Shown here piece after piece: positions 25,251 to 33,784 of a stretch of 34,511 nucleotides of DNA. The notes under the pieces are model-generated. The model did not search any database. It was not told the DNA's origin and was given only the letters and a program-made list of their open reading frames with translations. The stretch lies in assembly GCF_003611585.1 (NCBI RefSeq), contig NZ_RAVW01000042.1, forward strand, positions 1-34,511. Reading direction: 5' to 3'. Origin of the DNA: Corallococcus exercitus (GTDB taxonomy: Bacteria; Myxococcota; Myxococcia; Myxococcales; Myxococcaceae). Within the stretch, counting starts at the first letter, position 1. Each line of letters starts with the position of its first letter. Both the position numbers and the translations under genes were made by a program.

Positions 25251-27518
25251 TTACAGCGAGTTGACGAACTTCAGCAGCGCGTTGCGGTCCGCGGCGCTGA
25301 GGTTCACGAAGGCCTGCTTGGCGGCCTCGCCCTCGCCGCCGTGCCAGAGGATGGCCTCGGTGATGCTGCGCGCGCGGCCGTCGTGCAGGTACGCCTCACC
25401 GCCGGACACGCCCGCCGTCAGGCCGATGCCCCAGAGCGGCGGCGTGCGCCACTCGGCGCCGGACGCCTGGCCTTCCGGCAGGTTGTCCGCGAGGCCCGCG
25501 CCCATGTCGTGCAGGAGCAGGTCCGTGTACGCGTGGATGGTCTGGCCGCGGAACTCGTTCATCGCGGCGTAGGGACTGGTGGTCAGCGTGGGCGCGTGGC
25601 ACTTCGCGCAGCCCGCGTTGGTGAACACCGTCTCACCCTGCATCGCCGTCGCGTCCGAGTGGTCGCGGCGCGCGGGGACGCCCAGCAGGCTGATGTAGCG
25701 GGTGAGCTTGTCCAGGTCGCTGTCGGCCAGCTCCACGCTGGTGCCCGCGCAGCCCTGCTGTGCCGAGCCGCAGTCCTGCGCCTTGAACACGTTGGACGTC
25801 ACGCCCATGTCGCTGTTGAGCGCCTCGGCCACCTGGTGCTTCACGCGCGCGGACGCCGCCTTCCAGCCGAAGCGGCCCATGCGGGTGACGCCCGTCTCCG
25901 GGTCCGTCACGGTCTGCATGCGGCCGGAGATGCCATCGCCGTTCGCGTCATTGGGGTCCGCCAGGCCGGCGATCTGCGACTCGGGCACCGCCTCCAGCAG
26001 GCCCATGCCAATCAGCTGCGGCGTGATGCGCGGCGAGAAGTTCGTCGGCGTCACGTTGAGGAAGCTGTAGTTGGGCTTGCGCAGGCTGTACGTCGTACCG
26101 CCGTTCAGCGTGCCGCTCGCGGTCGTCGTCCAGCTGGCGATGCGCACGTCCGCCTCCGGCGTGCCGGTGACGGCGCGCGGCTGCAGGCGGAAGCCCAGCG
26201 CCGGGTCCACGGACACCACCCCGTTGTTCACCTTGCCCACCTTCACCACGTAGTTGTCGAGCGTGGTGTTCGTGGTGGAGGGCGGCAGGCCGCGGCCGTT
26301 CTGCTTGTGGCAGGAGACGCAGGACACGTTGACGTAGTTGTTGCCCAGCTTGTTCGCCTGCGCCGTGAAGATGGGGTTGTCCGGCTCGGAGTGGCTGCCG
26401 TCGCGGAAGTTCGTGTGGTGCAGGCGGCGGCCCTCGACGAAGGGCTGCGCGTTCACCGGCGCCAGGTTCGTGGCCATCTGCAGGAAGCGGTTGTCCGGCT
26501 CATTGGAGAACGGCGTGTGCAGCGTGCCGCGGCCGCCCGCCCAGGCCTTCTCCGGCAGGGGGAAGGAGTCGCGGATGGCGCCCTGGCCCTCGAAGGGCAC
26601 GATGCCGCCCTGGCCCACGATGTAGAGCATTGCCGTGGAGTAGTAGTTGAAGCGGCCTTCCACCGGCTGCTGGAGGAACACGCCAATCTCCAGCTCCATC
26701 CGGTCACCCACGCGGATGGCGCGGCCTTCCTTGGCGTTGAAGTTCACCGACGACGTGTACTTGTAGTCGTTGACCTTCACGAAGTCCGCGTTGTGGAAGT
26801 ACTCCGCCACCGTGTTGAGGCCGCGGAAGAACGCGCGGAAGTCCGGCGAGTCGTACGGGTAGATGGTGTAGAGGTTCACCGTGATGGTGCTGCCGCCCTT
26901 GGCGACCTCGTCGACAATCTCGATCCAGTGGGTGCGCTTCTCGAAGTACAGCTTCAGGTAGTGGTCGTACGCCTGGTACATGTCCTCGCGCATGTGGCGG
27001 TCGCGAACGCGGTCGCCCACGCGGGTGATGATGGCGGTGGAGGTGTTCTCGATGGTGGCCGGCTCCAGCGAGGTGGCGCTGGTGAACAGCGGCACCACGG
27101 GGCCCGCGTCGCCGTTGGGAGGAGGGCCCGCGTCGACGCCCGTGCCCGCGTCCGGAGTGCCGGTGCCCGCGTCGGTGCCCGTGCCCGTGCCGCTATGCGT
27201 GTAGCGCGCCCAGACCGTGTCGCGCGCACAGGCGCAGGACACGTCCCAGTACGTATAGCTGTAGTCGATGTAGTTGCCGGCGGAGAGGCCGGTGACCGTG
27301 TACTGGTTGCGGCCGCCCGTCACCGTCATGCGGATGTTGAGCTGACCGCCGTCGTTGAGCTTGTAGTGGATGTCCGCCCAGTCCGTCGTGTCGACGTAGA
27401 AGATGGCGGAGGAGCCCGATGGCGTGACGCCATACGTGGCGGCTTCTGCGGATGGAACCGCCAGACAACTGACGGCCAGGAATGCGAGCACGATTCCCGT
27501 GAGTCTGCTTCGGCTCAT
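25251..27518 (-). CDS. Di-haem oxidoreductase with N-terminal extra domain
   Basis: The product has 755 residues. A signal peptide (MSRSRLTGIVLAFLAVSCLA, to SAEA) is followed by an approximately 80-residue beta-rich domain (YGVTPSGSSAIFYVDTTDWA up to CACARDTVWARYTH) resembling a carbohydrate-binding module. Then comes a Thr/Gly/Asp-Ala linker (GTGTDAGTGTPDAGTGVDAG) and a large domain of the DHOR/thiol oxidoreductase type. Two c-type haem sites are seen: CVSCH (400-404) and CAKCH (637-641). The protein would be exported and receive haem in the periplasm. ATG at 27518 has GGAG 9 nt upstream. The sugar-binding call is low-certainty; the haem enzyme call is firm. Confidence 0.9.
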   Translation of the reverse strand: MSRSRLTGIVLAFLAVSCLAVPSAEAATYGVTPSGSSAIFYVDTTDWADIHYKLNDGGQLNIRMTVTGGRNQYTVTGLSAGNYIDYSYTYWDVSCACARDTVWARYTHSGTGTGTDAGTGTPDAGTGVDAGPPPNGDAGPVVPLFTSATSLEPATIENTSTAIITRVGDRVRDRHMREDMYQAYDHYLKLYFEKRTHWIEIVDEVAKGGSTITVNLYTIYPYDSPDFRAFFRGLNTVAEYFHNADFVKVNDYKYTSSVNFNAKEGRAIRVGDRMELEIGVFLQQPVEGRFNYYSTAMLYIVGQGGIVPFEGQGAIRDSFPLPEKAWAGGRGTLHTPFSNEPDNRFLQMATNLAPVNAQPFVEGRRLHHTNFRDGSHSEPDNPIFTAQANKLGNNYVNVSCVSCHKQNGRGLPPSTTNTTLDNYVVKVGKVNNGVVSVDPALGFRLQPRAVTGTPEADVRIASWTTTASGTLNGGTTYSLRKPNYSFLNVTPTNFSPRITPQLIGMGLLEAVPESQIAGLADPNDANGDGISGRMQTVTDPETGVTRMGRFGWKAASARVKHQVAEALNSDMGVTSNVFKAQDCGSAQQGCAGTSVELADSDLDKLTRYISLLGVPARRDHSDATAMQGETVFTNAGCAKCHAPTLTTSPYAAMNEFRGQTIHAYTDLLLHDMGAGLADNLPEGQASGAEWRTPPLWGIGLTAGVSGGEAYLHDGRARSITEAILWHGGEGEAAKQAFVNLSAADRNALLKFVNSL

Positions 27519-27827
27519 GGTTGCGAACTCCAGTGGGGTGGATGGGGCGTGGGACGGCGAGCGCTGCGAAGGGGACTTCGTAGCTTGTCCGAAGAAAGTC
27601 GGGATCGACCGGCGCGCGCAAGGTGGGAGGCCCTAGAATTCGGCTTAGGCGTGATAACTGATAAATAAGCGAAATTGATGTCATTCCTGATGCGCCGCGT
27701 TGTCAGGGATTGACGCGTCGTGTTGCGGACGGGCCCGGGCGGGCCGCGTCCCGAGGCCCGGAGGGCCGGGTTCCAAGGCGCGGCGGGGGATGGGGCCGCG
27801 CGGCGTGGGTGGGTAGACTGCCGGGCC
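27519..27827. other. 309-nt divergent region with AT-rich island
   Basis: No gene is seen. 27632-27692 is strikingly AT-rich for this DNA (GTGATAACTGATAAATAAGC, then GAAATTGATG), and is the likely promoter area of the di-haem oxidoreductase on the minus strand. A TAGACT box at 27814-27819 serves the gene at 27828. Confidence 0.5.
27814..27819 (+). promoter_or_regulatory. TANNNT -10-like box before the 2OG-oxygenase-like gene
   Basis: TAGACT begins 14 nt before the ATG at 27828 and no SD lies between, so a nearly leaderless transcript is likely. Confidence 0.45.
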
Positions 27828-28478
27828 ATGCGCTTCCAGCCACCGTGGGGTGGAGCCTTCCGGCTCGACACCTTCTTCCACCGCACCCCGGACGCCCTCC
27901 CCGAGGAGACGACGGCCTCCATCCGCTCGGCCATCCTGGGCTCGTCGCTGCTGGGCGAGTCGAACCTGTCCGGGCAGTTCTCCGGCACGTACGGCTTCTC
28001 GCTGACGTTCCGCCGGGAGGCGCTGCCGGACGTCATCCGGCGCTTCCCGGCCTTCGCGCCGTACCTGGCGAAGACGCTCCTGCCGGAGTGCAACGCCTTC
28101 CTGCTCAACCCGCTGCTGGTGGGGCAGGGCCGGAGCGTCGCGGCGCACATCGACCGGAGTCTTGAATTCTACGGCCCGAGTATCGGCTGCCCGGTGGCGG
28201 TGAGCGTGCTGTATGTCCAGGTTCCGAAGGAACTCCAGGGCGGGGCGCTGCGGCTGTACCACCGGGGTGGTCCGGTGGCGGAGCTCAAGCCCCAGCAGAA
28301 CGCGCTGGTGATGTTCCGGGGCGACCTGCTGCACGAGGTGGAGGCCATCACCTCCGGTGGGCAGTCATTGGAGGACTCGCGGATCAGCCTGGTGGTGGAG
28401 CAGTACCGCGCGCCGGAGGAGTTGCTGGCGAACGTGCCCCGCTTCGAACTGCGCACGCGCTCGGGGGCCCGGGCGTGA
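27828..28478 (+). CDS. 2-oxoglutarate/Fe(II) oxygenase-like protein
   Basis: The product has 216 residues. The iron triad HxD...H is visible as H107 and D109 (AAHIDRSLEF) and H169 (DLLHEVEAI), with R185 (DSRISLVVEQY) placed to bind 2-oxoglutarate. GGALRLYH and LVMFRGD are the usual double-stranded beta-helix strands before the second His. No target is known. ATG at 27828 is chosen from the TAGACT box and the start of coding bias. The stop overlaps the next gene's GTG start (GTGA), so the pair is coupled. Confidence 0.82.
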   Translation: MRFQPPWGGAFRLDTFFHRTPDALPEETTASIRSAILGSSLLGESNLSGQFSGTYGFSLTFRREALPDVIRRFPAFAPYLAKTLLPECNAFLLNPLLVGQGRSVAAHIDRSLEFYGPSIGCPVAVSVLYVQVPKELQGGALRLYHRGGPVAELKPQQNALVMFRGDLLHEVEAITSGGQSLEDSRISLVVEQYRAPEELLANVPRFELRTRSGARA

Positions 28479-29134
28479 GCGAGCTCAAGCTGGAGTGGAA
28501 GCTGCCCGCGCCGCCGGACGCGGTGTTCCCCGCCTTCGCGCAGCCCGCGCTCATCCGCCGCTGGTTCGGCGCGCCGCCGGGCTGTCACCGCACGCACGCG
28601 CCGGACCCTGGCGCGCTGGGCCAGCCCTACCGGGTGGGCCTGCGGGACGCGGCGGGCCGGGCGTTCGCGCAGGTGGGCTGCATCGTGGAGGTGGAGCCGG
28701 GACGCTTCCTGGCGCTGGAGATGGACTGGGAGGGCGGGCCGGTGCCGCCGGGGCGCACCCGGGCGGAGCTGACGTTCCATCCCACCGCGGAGGGCACGCG
28801 GCTGGAATTGCGCCAGGGGCCGTTCGCGGACGACGCGGCCCGGGACGCGCACCGCGCCTACTGGGAGGCGTGCCTGGGACGGCTCGCTCGCGTGGTGGCG
28901 GGCGAGGCCGTGCCGTGCTTCGAGGAGTTCTGGGAGGAGTCGCGCGGCTACGTGGGGCCGCTGGCGGTGGCGGCCTACGCGGTGCTGGCGGGGCTGCGCG
29001 AGTCGGGCGCGCCGAAGGAGGCGGTGGCCCAGGTGGAGGACCTGCTCTACACGCACCTGCCTCGGCTGCGCGAGGACACCGCGGACGTGCTGGGCGCGGT
29101 GCTCCAGTCGCGGGTGGAGGGCGGCGCGAGCTGA
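28475..29134 (+). CDS. SRPBCC/AHSA1-type domain protein
   Basis: The product has 219 residues. The N-terminal 140 residues have the START-like pattern: LEWKLPAPPDAVFPAFAQPA, LIRRWFGAPPG, YRVGLRDAAG, VGCIVEVEPGRFLALEMDW and RTRAELTFHP, continuing EGTRLELRQGPF. They would form a ligand- or protein-binding cavity. The C-terminal 75 residues form a helical extension with no known domain. It starts with GTG inside the stop of the oxygenase-like gene (GTGA), so the two products are made together and may act in one pathway. Confidence 0.82.
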   Translation: MSELKLEWKLPAPPDAVFPAFAQPALIRRWFGAPPGCHRTHAPDPGALGQPYRVGLRDAAGRAFAQVGCIVEVEPGRFLALEMDWEGGPVPPGRTRAELTFHPTAEGTRLELRQGPFADDAARDAHRAYWEACLGRLARVVAGEAVPCFEEFWEESRGYVGPLAVAAYAVLAGLRESGAPKEAVAQVEDLLYTHLPRLREDTADVLGAVLQSRVEGGAS

Positions 29135-29148
29135 GGCGGCCGCCCTCC
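29116..29148. terminator. Hairpin between convergent genes
   Basis: A perfect 10-bp stem, GGAGGGCGGC (29116-29125) and GCCGCCCTCC (29139-29148), has a 13-nt loop spanning the stop codon of the SRPBCC gene. The antiporter gene ends at 29157 from the other strand. There is no U tract; a weak two-way terminator is the best reading. Confidence 0.45.
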
Positions 29149-29156
29149 CGTGACGC

Positions 29157-30767
29157 TCAGGAGGCCAGGGCCTTCGGCGGGGGGACGTGGGCGTCCTCCT
29201 CCGGGAAGTGGGCCTCCGCGTCCTTCGCGTTGGCGATGCGCTCGTCCAGCTCCGCGGTGAGGTGTTCGAAGACCTCCTTGTTGAGCGTGCCCTGCTGGTA
29301 GGCGCTGAAGAGGGCGTCCTTCTCCACGATGAGGATGCGGCGGATGGCCTCCTGCTTCTCCTCGTCGTTGAAGCGGGTGGACTGCTGCTTGAGCATGGCG
29401 AGCTGCTGCTCCACCGACTGCGCCTTCTGCTGGTAGTCGCGCTCCAGGGGCTCCAGCACGTCCACCGGAATCTCGCGGCCGCGGCGCATGGCCTCCAGCG
29501 ACGCGAGCGCCGCGTGGATGGCGCCCAGCTTGCCCCGGGCCAGCTCGTACTGCTCCTGGTAGACGTCCTTGAGACCGGTGATGCCCAGCGCCTTGAGCAC
29601 CGGCGCCATGGTGAGCCCCTGGACGATGATGGACAGCACCACCACGCCGAACGTCATGTTCACCAGCAGCTCGCGGTGGGCGAAGTCGTCCGGAAGGCCC
29701 AGCACCAGCACCATGGACACCGCGCCGCGCAGGCCGCTCCAGGTGAGCACCGCGCTCCACTTCCACGGCAGCTTCTCCGACGTGAACCGCAACAGGCCGG
29801 ACACGCCATAGACGACCACCGCGCGGCCCAGCACCACCGCCCCGTACGCCAGCAGGATGGGCAGCCACGACGCCAGCAGTGACGACAGCTGCACCTCCAG
29901 GCCGATGAGCAGGAACACCACCGAGTTGAGCGCGAACGCCAGGTACTCCCAGAAGCTCTCCACCGCGATGCGCACGGAGGGGCCCATGCCCTCCTGGGCC
30001 GCCCAGTTGCCGCACACCATGCCGGCCACCACCGTGGCGATGACGCCCGAGTAGTGGAAGTGCTCCGCCACCACGAAGGACCCGTACGCGGCGATGACCG
30101 TGCAGGTGATCTCCACCATGGCGTCCTCCACGCGCAGGATGACCTTGCCCACCGCGAAGCCCACCGCCGCGCCGATGACGCCGCCCATGCCGGCGACCCG
30201 GATGAAGTCCATCACCGCGCTGCCCACGGTGAACTCCTGGCCCGCCGCCACGCCCACCACCAGGGTGAAGAGCACCACGGAGGTGCCGTCGTTGAGCAGG
30301 CTCTCGCCCTCCACCAGGATGGCCAGCCGCTTGGGCGCGCCCAGCGCCTTGAACAGGCCCACCACCGCGATGGGGTCCGTGGACACGATGAGCGACGCGA
30401 ACACCATGGCGGAGATGAGGCCGAAGCCCTGCAGGGCATTCATCCATTGCATCGCCGGGGACAGGAGCAGCGCCGTCAGCCCCATGGACGCCACCAGGCC
30501 CGGAATCGCCAGCGCGGTGATGGCCAGCTTGTTCTTCCAGAACTTGCGGAAGTCGACGTGGAACGCCGCCTCGAACAGCAGGCCCGGCAGGATGACCGCG
30601 AACAGCAGCTCCTTGGTCAGGTGCGGCGGCTCGAAGGCATGCACGATGCCCAGGCCCAGGCCCGCCAGCACCAACGCCACCGTGTACGGAAACTTGAAGT
30701 AGCGCGCCGCGATCGCCACCGCCGTCGCGATGGAGAAGAGCAGCACGAAGGCCAGCTCGAAGTGCAT
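29157..30767 (-). CDS. CPA1 family Na+/H+ antiporter (NhaP-like)
   Basis: The product has 536 residues. About 12 membrane helices cover the first 400 residues. Family motifs: STDPIAVVGLFKALGAPKRL, LVEGESLLNDGTSVVLF (the ND pair), and GLRGAVSMVLVLGLP. A cytosolic, Gln/Glu-rich helical tail of about 130 residues (YQQKAQSVEQQLAMLKQQST) follows. It would exchange Na+ or K+ for protons across the inner membrane. The ATG at 30767 has GGGGA 3 nt upstream. It is convergent with the SRPBCC gene. Confidence 0.94.
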   Translation of the reverse strand: MHFELAFVLLFSIATAVAIAARYFKFPYTVALVLAGLGLGIVHAFEPPHLTKELLFAVILPGLLFEAAFHVDFRKFWKNKLAITALAIPGLVASMGLTALLLSPAMQWMNALQGFGLISAMVFASLIVSTDPIAVVGLFKALGAPKRLAILVEGESLLNDGTSVVLFTLVVGVAAGQEFTVGSAVMDFIRVAGMGGVIGAAVGFAVGKVILRVEDAMVEITCTVIAAYGSFVVAEHFHYSGVIATVVAGMVCGNWAAQEGMGPSVRIAVESFWEYLAFALNSVVFLLIGLEVQLSSLLASWLPILLAYGAVVLGRAVVVYGVSGLLRFTSEKLPWKWSAVLTWSGLRGAVSMVLVLGLPDDFAHRELLVNMTFGVVVLSIIVQGLTMAPVLKALGITGLKDVYQEQYELARGKLGAIHAALASLEAMRRGREIPVDVLEPLERDYQQKAQSVEQQLAMLKQQSTRFNDEEKQEAIRRILIVEKDALFSAYQQGTLNKEVFEHLTAELDERIANAKDAEAHFPEEDAHVPPPKALAS

Positions 30768-30916
30768 GAATCCCCAACCCCATTGGTGCTCAAAGAGGGT
30801 GAGGATGCCATGCGCGCGGGGCCGTGGGGCAACCCCCTTTCGGAGGGAAATGAGAGGGGACAGGCGGGCGTGGCATTTTGCCAGACTGGTTTCTCAAGTC
30901 TGGAGATGGAGCCGCG

Positions 30917-31922
30917 TCAGGGGGACGGCGTGCCGGCGTCGCCGGGCGCTTCCGTGTCGGAGAGGCGGACCTCCAGCGTGTACCGGGAGCGCAGGTCGCC
31001 GGGCATGACGAAGTCCTGATCCAGGCCCTTGTAGGCCTGCACCCAGACCTTCCACCTGCCCGCGGACGACGCGGGCGTCGTGCTGCGCAGGTCGGTGGCG
31101 GCGGAGGGGTCCTGGGCGGTCTGGCGCGCGGGGATGCCCCCTTCCGGCGTGAGGAGGAGATAGGAGAAGCGGAAGGGCAGCTCCGGGGAGAACGCCTCCG
31201 CCGTCAGGTGCACGGAGATGCTTCGGGTGGAGGCGGGCACCTCGAACCAGAAGCAGTCCACGTCGCCCTCGGTGGCGAGGACGCCCGTGGAGGTTCCGCT
31301 CGCGCCCTCCGCCGTCGCCGTCAGGGGGATGGCGGTGCCGGGGATGGGCAGGTTGTTGGGCTCATGGCCATCCGGGTCGGGGAGCAGCTCCGCCTGGACG
31401 GTGTACGGCGACTGCGTGTCGAAGGCGGTCGTGTCATCCCGCAGCGTCAGGAGCCGGAAGTCCGCCTCCTCCGCGTAGGGAATCAGCAGCTCCACGGGAC
31501 CGGGCGCCGCCGAGGGAGCATGGCGGTTGACGCGTGAGGTGGGACGGGCGGGCGTGAAGGGGACCCATGCGTCCAGCGTCAGGTTCACGGGCGTCTGGGG
31601 CACGGCGTAGCCCGCGCGCAGCCGGATGATGGCCGGTTGAGTCACGGGGGCGACGGGCTCCACGCGGTACCAGTCGGAGTCGTAGAGGGCGCCCACGTAG
31701 GCCTGGCGCGGCGTGTTGTCCAGCGGGAGCACGCACTCGGAGAGGGTGAGCGCTTCCTCGCGGCTGTTGCACGCGTCCGTGAGGGGGGCCGGTGCCCGCG
31801 TCGGTGCCTGCATCCTGCGTCCCCGCGTCGGGCGGCGTGGGCTCCGGATCCGAGCACGCGGTGAGCCAGCCCGTGAGCAGCAGCAGCCGTCCGCCCGTGC
31901 GCCATCGTGGAATCCAACGCAT
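30917..31922 (-). pseudogene. Lipoprotein gene with a +1 frameshift in a C6 run
   Basis: Two frames belong together. Frame 1 starts with ATG at 31922 (SD GGGAGG) and codes a lipoprotein signal MRWIPRWRTGGRLLLLTGWL with lipobox LTAC, then SDPEPTPPDAGTQDAGTDAG. Frame 2 carries the rest, from LTDACNSREEALTLSECVLP to the stop at 30917. They join across the run of six C on the minus strand (31783-31788); five C would give ...DAGTGPLTDACNS in one frame, 334 residues. The downstream part has beta-rich pre-peptidase-like features (VGALYDSDWYRVEP; DGHEPNNLP; GDVDCFWFEVPAST). This is a real mutation, phase variation or a sequencing error; the C6 run makes error likely. No family beyond that is known. 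Confidence 0.75.
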
Positions 31923-32059
31923 GTCTTCCTCCCTTGTCTCCGGGATACGGAGCGGAGCGCCTCGCCTGGTTCCCATGGGCCTGCTTCCGGGCGTGCACTG
32001 TGGGGCGGTGGACGGCCGGGCTTCAGGCGAGCGGGTGGCGCGGACCAGATGCATTGTGA

Positions 32060-32084
32060 CGCTTCTGGCCGACGGCTAGAAGCG
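32060..32084. promoter_or_regulatory. Inverted repeat at the start of the DDAH-like gene
   Basis: The arms CGCTTCTGGCC (32060-32070) and GGCTAGAAGCG (32074-32084) pair over 11 positions (one G-U in RNA) around loop GAC. It ends 4 nt before the ATG at 32089. It could be an RNA hairpin hiding the GGGGG ribosome site, or, if transcription starts at about the ATG, an operator; TAGAAG in the right arm resembles the -10 boxes of this window. Confidence 0.45.
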
Positions 32085-32088
32085 GGGG

Positions 32089-32991
32089 ATGATGGACCTC
32101 TTCCTCATGTCGCCCCCGGGCCGGGGCTGGGCGCTGCGAGGCCGCTCGAACTTCCGCAGCCGGGAGGCCGCTCCGGCGGATGCGCGCGGCGCGCGGCGGG
32201 AGTGGCTGACGCTGGCCCGGCACATCGAAGCCCGAGGCGGCACGGTGGTGGCGCTGCCCTCGCCGTCGGACACGCTGACGGGCATGCCCTACGCGGCCGA
32301 GTGCGGCCAGGTGGTGGCGCGCGAGGGCCAGGCCCCGCTGTTCCTCCTGCCCCGGATGATGAGCGCGCATCGCTTCGCGGAGCGCGACCACTGGACGCCG
32401 CTGGCCCGACGCCTGGGCCTGGAGGTCGTGGACCCGGGCGTGGGCATCTGGGAAGCGCACGGCGACGTGGCGACGTTCGACGGCGTGACGCTGCTGTTCT
32501 GGGGCGGGCGCACCACGCTCGACGGGCTGGAGGCGGCCCAGAAGTATTTCCCCGGCGAGGTGCTGCGCGTGCAGGTGCGCGAGCCCGCGTTCCACGGGAA
32601 CATGGCGGTGCTGCCCCTGCCCGCGGTGGACCGGCTGGTGGTGTGTCCGGACGTGATGGCGCCGGAGTCGGTGGCGCTCCTGGAGCAGCGCTTCGGCGCG
32701 AACCGGCTGGTGCGGGTGACGGAAGCGGACATCCGCCGCTACGCGACGAACGGTCTGCCTTTGGGCAAGGACCTGCTCGCGCCCACGGTGATGCCCGCGC
32801 ACATCGTGGAGACGTTCGAGCGGCTGGGCATGCGCGTGGTGTCCATGCCGATGCCGGAGCTGACGGAGAAGGGCGGCGGTTCGTCGCGCTGCCTCGTGTC
32901 GCGCGCGTCGGTGGACGCCTCCCGCGTCTCGCTGCCTCCGGAGTACCGGCTGGACGTCGTGGCGAAGGACCTCGAAGCCGATGGCGGGTGA
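32089..32991 (+). CDS. DDAH-like / amidinotransferase-fold hydrolase
   Basis: The product has 300 residues (299 if the second ATG at 32092 is used). The fold is that of dimethylarginine dimethylaminohydrolase and arginine-modifying enzymes: DLFLMSPPGRGWALRGRSNF at the start, WEAHGDV (acidic substrate-side motif), AFHGNMAVLPL (general-base His about residue 168), and the catalytic Cys about residue 267 in GGGSSRCLVSR. The usual HLDT-type context of the His is changed to HGNM. The substrate is uncertain. It overlaps the next gene by 11 nt and is likely coupled to it. Confidence 0.85.
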   Translation: MMDLFLMSPPGRGWALRGRSNFRSREAAPADARGARREWLTLARHIEARGGTVVALPSPSDTLTGMPYAAECGQVVAREGQAPLFLLPRMMSAHRFAERDHWTPLARRLGLEVVDPGVGIWEAHGDVATFDGVTLLFWGGRTTLDGLEAAQKYFPGEVLRVQVREPAFHGNMAVLPLPAVDRLVVCPDVMAPESVALLEQRFGANRLVRVTEADIRRYATNGLPLGKDLLAPTVMPAHIVETFERLGMRVVSMPMPELTEKGGGSSRCLVSRASVDASRVSLPPEYRLDVVAKDLEADGG

Positions 32992-33778
32992 ACTCGCGCC
33001 GCTGGCCCAGGCCTTCTTCGCCGCGACCCCGGAGCTGTCATTGCAGGCGCTGGGCTCCGGCGTGCACGTCCCGTCGCTGGACCTGGCGCCGCACGGCATC
33101 CCGGTGACGCACCTGCTGGCGGAGCACAACGCGGAGCTGGCGCGGCAGTACCTCACGCTCAACCAGCTCGCGTTCGGCGGCATCGGCGTGCCGCGTTGGG
33201 TGCTGTCGGACCTGTACCTGCTGCCCGGCGCCATCGGGCTCCTGCGCTGTCCCGCGCGGCTGTTGAAGGCGCCCGCGCGCGAGAGGCTGCTGCTGGCGGA
33301 CGAGGAGCTGGCCATCGGCGCGGCCTGCTACGTGGCACCGTCGCTGACGCCGGGCCTGTTCGTGGGCGTGTCGCTCTTCAGCTTCCTGCCGGGCCGGGGC
33401 GCGTCCGCGTGGGTGAAGCTGCTCACGCTGGGCATGGTGCGCGCGAAGCGGCTGCGAGGCATCACCCAGTGGGACAACCCCGCCGTGCGGGTGCACTCGC
33501 GGCTGGGGCCCATGCGGCTGGTGGGGCGCGTTCCCGGCGGACACGACTACGACGAGCGTACCTTCGTCTACGAGACGGACCTCTCCGATGAGGCCCGCGT
33601 GGCCCGGGCGATGTGCCGGGAAGAGGGGGCTCCCTCCTCCGCCACGCGCATCCCCGTCACCGACCTGCTGTCATTGGGCGCGCTGCTGGACCGCGCGGAG
33701 GCGGGGGCCCGGCTGGAGCTGGTGCCGCCCGGCCAGGACGACGGCCACGTGCTGGTGCGCGAGCTGCCCCCGGGCTGA
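32981..33778 (+). CDS. Hypothetical protein coupled to the DDAH-like gene
   Basis: The product has 265 residues. ATG at 32981 lies inside the end of the DDAH-like gene (11-nt overlap). No signal peptide is seen. Notable parts are VTHLLAEHNAELARQYLTLN, a hydrophobic centre (LLADEELAIGAACYVAPSLT, PGLFVGVSLFSFLPG), QWDNPAVRVHSRLGPMRLVG, and YDERTFVYETDLSDEARVAR. I recognise no family. The overlap suggests that it works with the DDAH-like enzyme, for instance on the same small molecule, but this is inference from position only. Confidence 0.8.
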   Translation: MAGELAPLAQAFFAATPELSLQALGSGVHVPSLDLAPHGIPVTHLLAEHNAELARQYLTLNQLAFGGIGVPRWVLSDLYLLPGAIGLLRCPARLLKAPARERLLLADEELAIGAACYVAPSLTPGLFVGVSLFSFLPGRGASAWVKLLTLGMVRAKRLRGITQWDNPAVRVHSRLGPMRLVGRVPGGHDYDERTFVYETDLSDEARVARAMCREEGAPSSATRIPVTDLLSLGALLDRAEAGARLELVPPGQDDGHVLVRELPPG

Positions 33779-33784
33779 AGACGC

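Noticed and set aside
27105-27195. Short tandem repeats coding the Gly-Thr-Asp-Ala linker, checked as a CRISPR or minisatellite
   Set aside because: Units are short, in frame and encode a linker; no spacers.
25209-27668. 819-codon plus-strand frame opposite the di-haem oxidoreductase
   Set aside because: Product is only Val/His/Arg/Ala runs; the minus-strand gene has a signal peptide and two haem motifs.
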